Source: Planctomycetota bacterium (GTDB taxonomy: Bacteria; Planctomycetota; Phycisphaerae; UBA1845). Taken from it: a DNA stretch of 8,122 nt. Shown here piece after piece: positions 4,886 through 8,122 of the stretch. The notes under the pieces are model-generated. The model was not told where the DNA came from and did no database searches. It saw only the letters and a list, made by a program, of their open reading frames with translations. How positions within the stretch are numbered: position 1 is the first letter of the stretch; every line of letters begins with the position of its first letter. The stretch is taken from assembly GCA_022561415.1 (NCBI GenBank), contig JADFRH010000092.1, positions 1 through 8,122 on the forward strand. The letters are read 5' to 3'. Made by a program: the position numbers and the translations under genes.

Positions 4886-6787
4886 CTATGCCATCTCACT
4901 TGGAAGCTCCCAATACCACGGACGATCACGGCCCTCGCCCTTGCGGATCGGGTGAATCCCCAAGGCCTTCTGTGCTCTGCGGACCGTCGGCCAACTGTGC
5001 CCCTCAGCCTTGGCGGCTGCCGTGAGGTCCGTGGCCAGCGCGGGACCGGTAGCCAGATAGTCCGTTAGCCAATCGATAGCCTCGGCGCGCTCGGTTCGGT
5101 CTGTGCCGCTGCCGCTGGCGATTGCTTCGTCCGGGCTCATCTTCACGTCGCCCAGGTGCCAGTGGATCTGCGTGTCTTCAATGTGAAACCGCAGTCCCGG
5201 CCGTTGCTCGGCAAGATTTGTCTTAGCCGGTAGGAAGAGCCGCAGCTTGTCGTCGTCCGGGTCTTCGATCACTGCCCAAGCCATCCTTGCCTGCGCTATG
5301 AACGCGATCGACCCGATCGAACGATAGATCGCCTTCGCGTCCTTGTTCTTGTTCAGGTGCGTGATGCATATGACCGCACAATTCTGACGTTCCGCCATAC
5401 CCGCGACCGGGCCGAGAATGGAGCGAATCGCCGTGTTGCTGTTACCGTCGCTATCGGACAAGTAGGCCGTCACAGGGTCGATGATCGCCAGCTTCGCACC
5501 CGTCTCCTCAATGTGCGCTTCGAGCGACCGAATGTCGTCGGCAAGACTGAAATACGCCGGTTCCCCATTCGCGCTTCGTTGCACTGCGGTAATGGCATGG
5601 ATGCGCGTCACGTCAGCCCCGGCCGCGTCCAACCTCGGGCGGATTGTGTCGGCCAGGCCATCTTCGGCGCTCAGTATGACAGTGCTACCCGCCTCGGTTT
5701 CTTCGTCGATTGCGTCCGGCCAGGGCGTGCCGGTCGAAAACCTCGCGGCAAGATCGAGCGACAAGAAACTCTTGCCCAAGCCAGGATCGCCGATCAGCAG
5801 CGTAATCTTGCCAAAAGGTATCCGTCCCGGCCAAAGCCAATGAACATCCTCGGGCGTGACGTCCGAGAGGCAAACGCTCAGGACGTGTGGCCGGTACGGG
5901 TTCGCCGGTCGCGTTGCCGTTGTTGTTGTGCCTGGTTTGTATTGCGGCGTGGCCTCAACGATCGCGAGCAGTTCCTCAGCGGTATGATCCGCGAGCCAGT
6001 CGGTGACGTCGGCATGCGGCTCAGTGAGGCCAAGGTCCAGTACGCGAACGTCCGCCGCTTTGCCGCTCAGCGATTCGGCTTCTTGCTGGACCAAATCCCG
6101 GCCAGCCTTATCGTTGTCGCCGAGAATCACGACACGACGGCCGCGTAGCGCCTCGGCGTATTCGTCACGCCAAGCATTCGCACCGCCGATGAATGTCGTC
6201 GCCAAGAGACCGACGGCCTGCAAAGACGCAACGTCTTTTTCACCCTCGACCAGAAAAACCAGATCGTTCGGACGGGCAAGTAATTCCGGCAGGTTGTAGA
6301 GCACAAGCGACACGCCTTGCATGTTCCAGCGATGGCCGCCCTTGCCGTCCGGTCGCCGTCGCTTGAAGGCTTTTGGGTCGTAGCGGACAGACTGATACAG
6401 AAGGTCGCCGTGTTCGCCACAGTAGTCGTAGGTTGCGACAATTCGAGACTTGGATTCCGCCGTTCCGTCGCCGTTTCCAGGGAACAGGTCGCGGGCCGTC
6501 ATCCCCAAGGCTTCGAGCACCGCGTCCGTCTGGCAATTGGCATGGCAATGCACAAGCGCGCGCCAGTCGTCGCCACGCGATACCGTAAGCGAGGCGTTCC
6601 GATCGCCGCGACCTTTTCCATGCGTCACAACGGGACAACGCGCGATGTAGGAATCGGGGCCGGTTTCCTGGACGCCTTGCAGCCGTGAGAGAACCTCTTG
6701 TACCGGATCGTATTCTCGGATAGGATTGCGAGTGCTTCGATTCTCGCCCGGACCACTGCCGGTGGCCGGGCCTTTTTTTTCGCTCAT
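4886..6787 (-). CDS. Replicative primase-helicase: CHC2/TOPRIM primase fused to RepA-type ATPase
   Basis: A 633-residue cytoplasmic protein expected to prime and unwind DNA for the element. Domains in order: a zinc-finger-like primase head (C51, H56 and C81-H-A-N-C85, about 45-100); TOPRIM (about 173-265) with E181 in LVEGEKD and D224/D226 in ILGDNDKAG; a Thr/Pro linker (about 282-300); a RecA-fold hexameric helicase (about 310-545) with Walker A GDPGLGKS (333-340), SAED (373-376), Walker B LAIIDP (D437), THLNK (476-480) and the family segment YRSIGSIAFIAQAR; and a winged-helix-like end (about 565-630, AAKAEGHSWPTVRRAQKALG). Start 6787 is chosen over an upstream ATG at 6856 because ATGA overlaps the preceding gene's stop and GGAGG lies 8 bases upstream. 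Phage P4 alpha protein is a functional analogue. Odd feature: an A8 run at codons 3-5 followed by a strong hairpin. Confidence 0.93.
   Translation of the reverse strand: MSEKKGPATGSGPGENRSTRNPIREYDPVQEVLSRLQGVQETGPDSYIARCPVVTHGKGRGDRNASLTVSRGDDWRALVHCHANCQTDAVLEALGMTARDLFPGNGDGTAESKSRIVATYDYCGEHGDLLYQSVRYDPKAFKRRRPDGKGGHRWNMQGVSLVLYNLPELLARPNDLVFLVEGEKDVASLQAVGLLATTFIGGANAWRDEYAEALRGRRVVILGDNDKAGRDLVQQEAESLSGKAADVRVLDLGLTEPHADVTDWLADHTAEELLAIVEATPQYKPGTTTTATRPANPYRPHVLSVCLSDVTPEDVHWLWPGRIPFGKITLLIGDPGLGKSFLSLDLAARFSTGTPWPDAIDEETEAGSTVILSAEDGLADTIRPRLDAAGADVTRIHAITAVQRSANGEPAYFSLADDIRSLEAHIEETGAKLAIIDPVTAYLSDSDGNSNTAIRSILGPVAGMAERQNCAVICITHLNKNKDAKAIYRSIGSIAFIAQARMAWAVIEDPDDDKLRLFLPAKTNLAEQRPGLRFHIEDTQIHWHLGDVKMSPDEAIASGSGTDRTERAEAIDWLTDYLATGPALATDLTAAAKAEGHSWPTVRRAQKALGIHPIRKGEGRDRPWYWELPSEMA
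6746..6780 (+). terminator. Intrinsic-terminator-like hairpin with T8, antisense to the start of the primase-helicase gene
   Basis: On the plus strand GCCCGG (6746-6751), a single bulged A, then CCAC pair with GTGG and CCGGGC (6762-6771) around a five-base loop TGCCG. After one C comes an uninterrupted T8 (6773-6780). A 10-bp GC-rich stem plus T-tract is the standard form of a Rho-independent terminator. No plus-strand gene precedes it, so it would end antisense transcripts. The same bases encode residues 3-14 of the primase-helicase. Confidence 0.6.
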
Positions 6788-7038
6788 CGTGGCGGCCTCC
6801 CATTCTTGCGGATTGCTTCCCAGCTCGCGCGATCGGGGCATCCGGCCGCGAGCCAATCGCGGACCTCATCCACCGGCCAACGGACTGACCGCGCGCCGAT
6901 CTTGACGGGACGCGGTAGCTTGCCGCCCGCGTCGAGCTGGCGAATGGTCCGTTCGGAGAGCCCGAGGATCGTCCCGAGTTGCTTGGCACCGACGGCGAGT
7001 TGTTCCGTGTGGTGAGTCGGTGCGGGGCTTACGCTCAT
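6784..7038 (-). CDS. AlpA/excisionase-like helix-turn-helix protein
   Basis: An 84-residue DNA-binding protein. Residues about 14-64 form a MerR/AlpA-type winged HTH: LAVGAKQLGTILGLSERTIRQLDAGGKLPRPVKIGARSVRWPVDEVRDWL (shown by segments: helix pair GTILGLSERTIRQLDAGG, wing PVKIGARSVRW, closing helix VDEVRDWL). A short basic tail ends in KNGRPPR. Family members act as excision directionality factors for tyrosine integrases or as transcription activators of mobile elements (AlpA of P4-like elements). The start ATG 7038 overlaps the upstream gene's stop as ATGA, with a GGGGGC stretch nearby; the stop in turn overlaps the primase-helicase start as ATGA. Such chaining implies one message with coupled translation. 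Whether it drives excision, regulation or both cannot be told from sequence. Confidence 0.85.
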   Translation of the reverse strand: MSVSPAPTHHTEQLAVGAKQLGTILGLSERTIRQLDAGGKLPRPVKIGARSVRWPVDEVRDWLAAGCPDRASWEAIRKNGRPPR

Positions 7039-7247
7039 CGGCTTGCCCCCGTGCCTACGCTCGATGGGTTCACTCGATGGGTAAGGGCTTGCTCTACTTG
7101 GTCGAGCCTAAATCTCACTGTCCGCCTGGATACACGGATGTACGGGACAAGCCCGCCACGGACCCATGAATTCACGGTCCCCACGGTGACACCGAAGCGT
7201 TCGGCTACGCGCTCGGCGGTCACAAGATCACAGTTGTTGCGAGACAT
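7035..7247 (-). CDS. Small helix-turn-helix protein, excisionase/MerR-like
   Basis: A 70-residue protein, first gene of the three-gene chain leading to the primase-helicase. VTAERVAERFGVTVGTVNSWVRGG is a clear helix-turn-helix, YIRVSRRTVRF the wing and LDQVEQAL the closing helix; this is the HTH_17/excisionase type and covers almost the entire protein. ATG 7247 is fixed by a strong GGAGGT 7 bases upstream, the best ribosome binding site in the element. It is only distantly similar to the next protein (shared fold, different recognition helix), so the two likely bind different sites, for example an att arm and an operator. It could repress or activate its own operon through the GCGTAA cluster directly upstream, which is inference. 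Confidence 0.85.
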   Translation of the reverse strand: MSRNNCDLVTAERVAERFGVTVGTVNSWVRGGLVPYIRVSRRTVRFRLDQVEQALTHRVNPSSVGTGASR

Positions 7248-7277
7248 TCAGAACACCTCCAATCAGGTTCCAAGGGA

Positions 7278-7306
7278 AGTGTTCACCAAGAATTGATGCG
7301 TTTCAA
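7278..7306 (-). promoter_or_regulatory. Weak candidate promoter of the HTH-HTH-primase operon
   Basis: On the minus strand TTGAAA (7306-7301) is followed after 17 bases by AACACT (7283-7278). The -35 box is reasonable (4/6) and the -10 poor (3/6). It is of interest because the hexamer cluster lies directly upstream of the -35, where an activator would bind. Low confidence. Confidence 0.25.
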
Positions 7307-7307
7307 T

Positions 7308-7345
7308 GCGTAACAGCACTTACGCTTTACGCAAATCGCTTACGC
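7308..7345. repeat. Cluster of four GCGTAA/TTACGC hexamers (candidate operator)
   Basis: GCGTAA at 7308-7313 and its complement TTACGC at 7320-7325, 7327-7332 and 7340-7345. The last copy overlaps the stop codon of the partial upstream gene. The cluster sits immediately ahead of the HTH-primase operon, so it is a plausible binding site for one of the element's regulators. Confidence 0.5.
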
Positions 7346-8122
7346 AGTTGGCTTGCGCGGACTCCAACGCCTGATCTGTTCGTGAATCCAAGCCTCGGGG
7401 TAGTAGTTCTCGTGTGTGTCGGGAGCCTGCACGATGCGTATCGGTTCGCGATTGGTTTCCTGTGCCTCACGCTTGTCGCGTTTAACCCAGCGCTGGATCG
7501 TTGACGAGACGGGGTTCTTGCCGCCCTTATCAAAGCGGCGCGAATGTTGAATGTCTTTTGTGCCGACGTAGCCTTCGGGTGGACGCCATTCTGATTTTCC
7601 AGATGTGAGCGTGTCGTCGGAAAGATCCTTGTGCTCTCTCTTGTCGCAGTCTAGCCTCCGGTCGCCCGCCACGGCCGAGTTGCCCCCCGAAACCGCCGGC
7701 CCGAAGTGCTTGGCGAGAGGGTGTCGGTCCGGCGTCTCTTGCACCTTCTCGCGCCACATGCGCTTGTAACGCTCGATGATGGACTGGATCGCATCACGCA
7801 ACGCCGCATGCTCGACCGCGATCTCACCCGTCTTTCGGGCCTGGCTGAGAAAGGCTACTAGACGATCGACCCATTCGTAGCCTCTGTCAGCCCACGCCTC
7901 GCGATCCTTCCGCGGGGTCGTCGTGCCCAAGTAGGGCGCGAACGTGCTGAACACGTCTTTGGCCGGATCTGCGTGATCCTCACGAAAGCTGCTGAACTTG
8001 TCAGCCGCCTCGGCCCGGGGGAGTTCCCCCTTAACGTCGGGGTTCGCAATTACCGCAGCGATGTCGGGAAGGTTTTTGAGATCGAGGAGTGGTCCGAGAT
8101 CGATAGGGTCGAACGGTCCGGG
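7340..8122 (-). CDS. Uncharacterised element protein, 5' end outside the window, possible C-terminal DNA-binding domain
   Basis: I do not recognise this gene. The frame is open from the window edge to TAA at 7340-7342, giving 260 visible residues; a GTG at 7954 is internal, since the 56 codons upstream are stop-free and protein-like (PFDPIDLGPLLDLKNLPDIA at the edge). Visible parts: a hydrophobic/acidic N-terminal stretch; a helical, charged middle (YEWVDRLVAFLSQARKTGE through IQSIIERYKRMWREKVQ) that could be a coiled coil; a polar linker; and a C-terminal segment beginning RPPEGYVGTKDI, with STIQRWVKRDKR like a recognition helix and YYPEAWIHEQIRRW like the closing part of an excisionase-type winged HTH. 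It is co-oriented with and 92 bases from the HTH gene. A DNA-binding role is inference from the C-terminus only. Confidence 0.75.
   Translation of the reverse strand, partial: PGPFDPIDLGPLLDLKNLPDIAAVIANPDVKGELPRAEAADKFSSFREDHADPAKDVFSTFAPYLGTTTPRKDREAWADRGYEWVDRLVAFLSQARKTGEIAVEHAALRDAIQSIIERYKRMWREKVQETPDRHPLAKHFGPAVSGGNSAVAGDRRLDCDKREHKDLSDDTLTSGKSEWRPPEGYVGTKDIQHSRRFDKGGKNPVSSTIQRWVKRDKREAQETNREPIRIVQAPDTHENYYPEAWIHEQIRRWSPRKPTA

Larger units (their letters stand above)
2850..8122. mobile_element. Integrated mobile element (left end at tRNA-Gly, right end beyond the window)
   Basis: The block from tRNA-Gly rightwards holds a tyrosine integrase abutting the tRNA, an XRE regulator, a repeat-bearing gene-free region, a primase-helicase, two excisionase/AlpA-like HTH proteins and a further partial gene, all on the minus strand. 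This is an integrative replicon layout: an integrase next to the tRNA, an autonomous replication module and small DNA-binding regulators. No second copy of the tRNA 3' part occurs in the window, so the right boundary and total size are unknown. No capsid, terminase, relaxase or transfer gene is visible. Phage satellite, defective prophage and integrative plasmid all remain possible. Confidence 0.82.

Noticed and set aside
5357..6148. 263-residue plus-strand open frame
   Set aside because: It is antisense to the primase-helicase, whose motifs cover the same bases; the sequence is Arg-rich and has no recognisable domain or ribosome binding site.
6785..6856. Upstream ATG at 6856 as start of the primase-helicase
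   Set aside because: It would overlap the HTH gene by 73 bases; ATG 6787 has GGAGG at proper distance and the ATGA overlap seen also at the previous junction.

Overview
The window reads as a GC-rich bacterial chromosome carrying an integrated mobile element. A planctomycete-type host (Planctomycetota) is my best guess. It rests on the style of the tyrosine integrase (HALRHTF ... ARHSTITLTMDRY core with a long polar tail), the small XRE regulator directly in front of it, and the divergent receiver plus GGDEF proteins; no taxonomic marker gene confirms it.

Left flank (1-2849), host chromosome: a headless fragment of a family 3 glycoside hydrolase runs off the left edge on the minus strand and loses homology abruptly near 355. 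After a short spacer with a plausible promoter, a two-gene plus-strand operon follows: a receiver-like protein with an acidic low-complexity tail (503-1321), then, overlapping by ATGA, a diguanylate cyclase with degenerate receiver, central domain and GGDEF (1318-2667). The first gene contains a pair of opposed imperfect palindromes resembling a REPIN inside its coding sequence.

Junction (2850-2922): an intact tRNA-Gly(TCC). The minus-strand integrase gene enters this tRNA from the other side and stops in its anticodon stem, so the tRNA 3' part is very probably the attachment site (attL). The second att copy is not in the window, so the element continues beyond 8122.

Element (2923-8122), all recognised genes on the minus strand. 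In transcription order: a partial gene with a possible C-terminal DNA-binding domain (8122-7340); a 92-base spacer with four GCGTAA hexamers; two small excisionase/AlpA-like helix-turn-helix proteins; a CHC2/TOPRIM primase fused to a RepA-type helicase ATPase. These last three are chained by two ATGA overlaps. Next come a 386-base gene-free region with four copies of GTGAGCRCCTA arranged as two identical-geometry inverted repeats (candidate replication origin or control site), then an XRE regulator driven by a near-consensus sigma-70 promoter whose start point would fall on the start codon, and the tyrosine integrase.

Functionally this is an integrate/excise/replicate module: integrase, likely excisionase or AlpA regulators, primase-helicase and a candidate origin. 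The layout resembles phage satellites and integrative plasmids (int, regulator, alpA, pri-rep). Cargo, packaging or transfer genes, if any, lie outside the window, so satellite versus integrative plasmid cannot be decided here.
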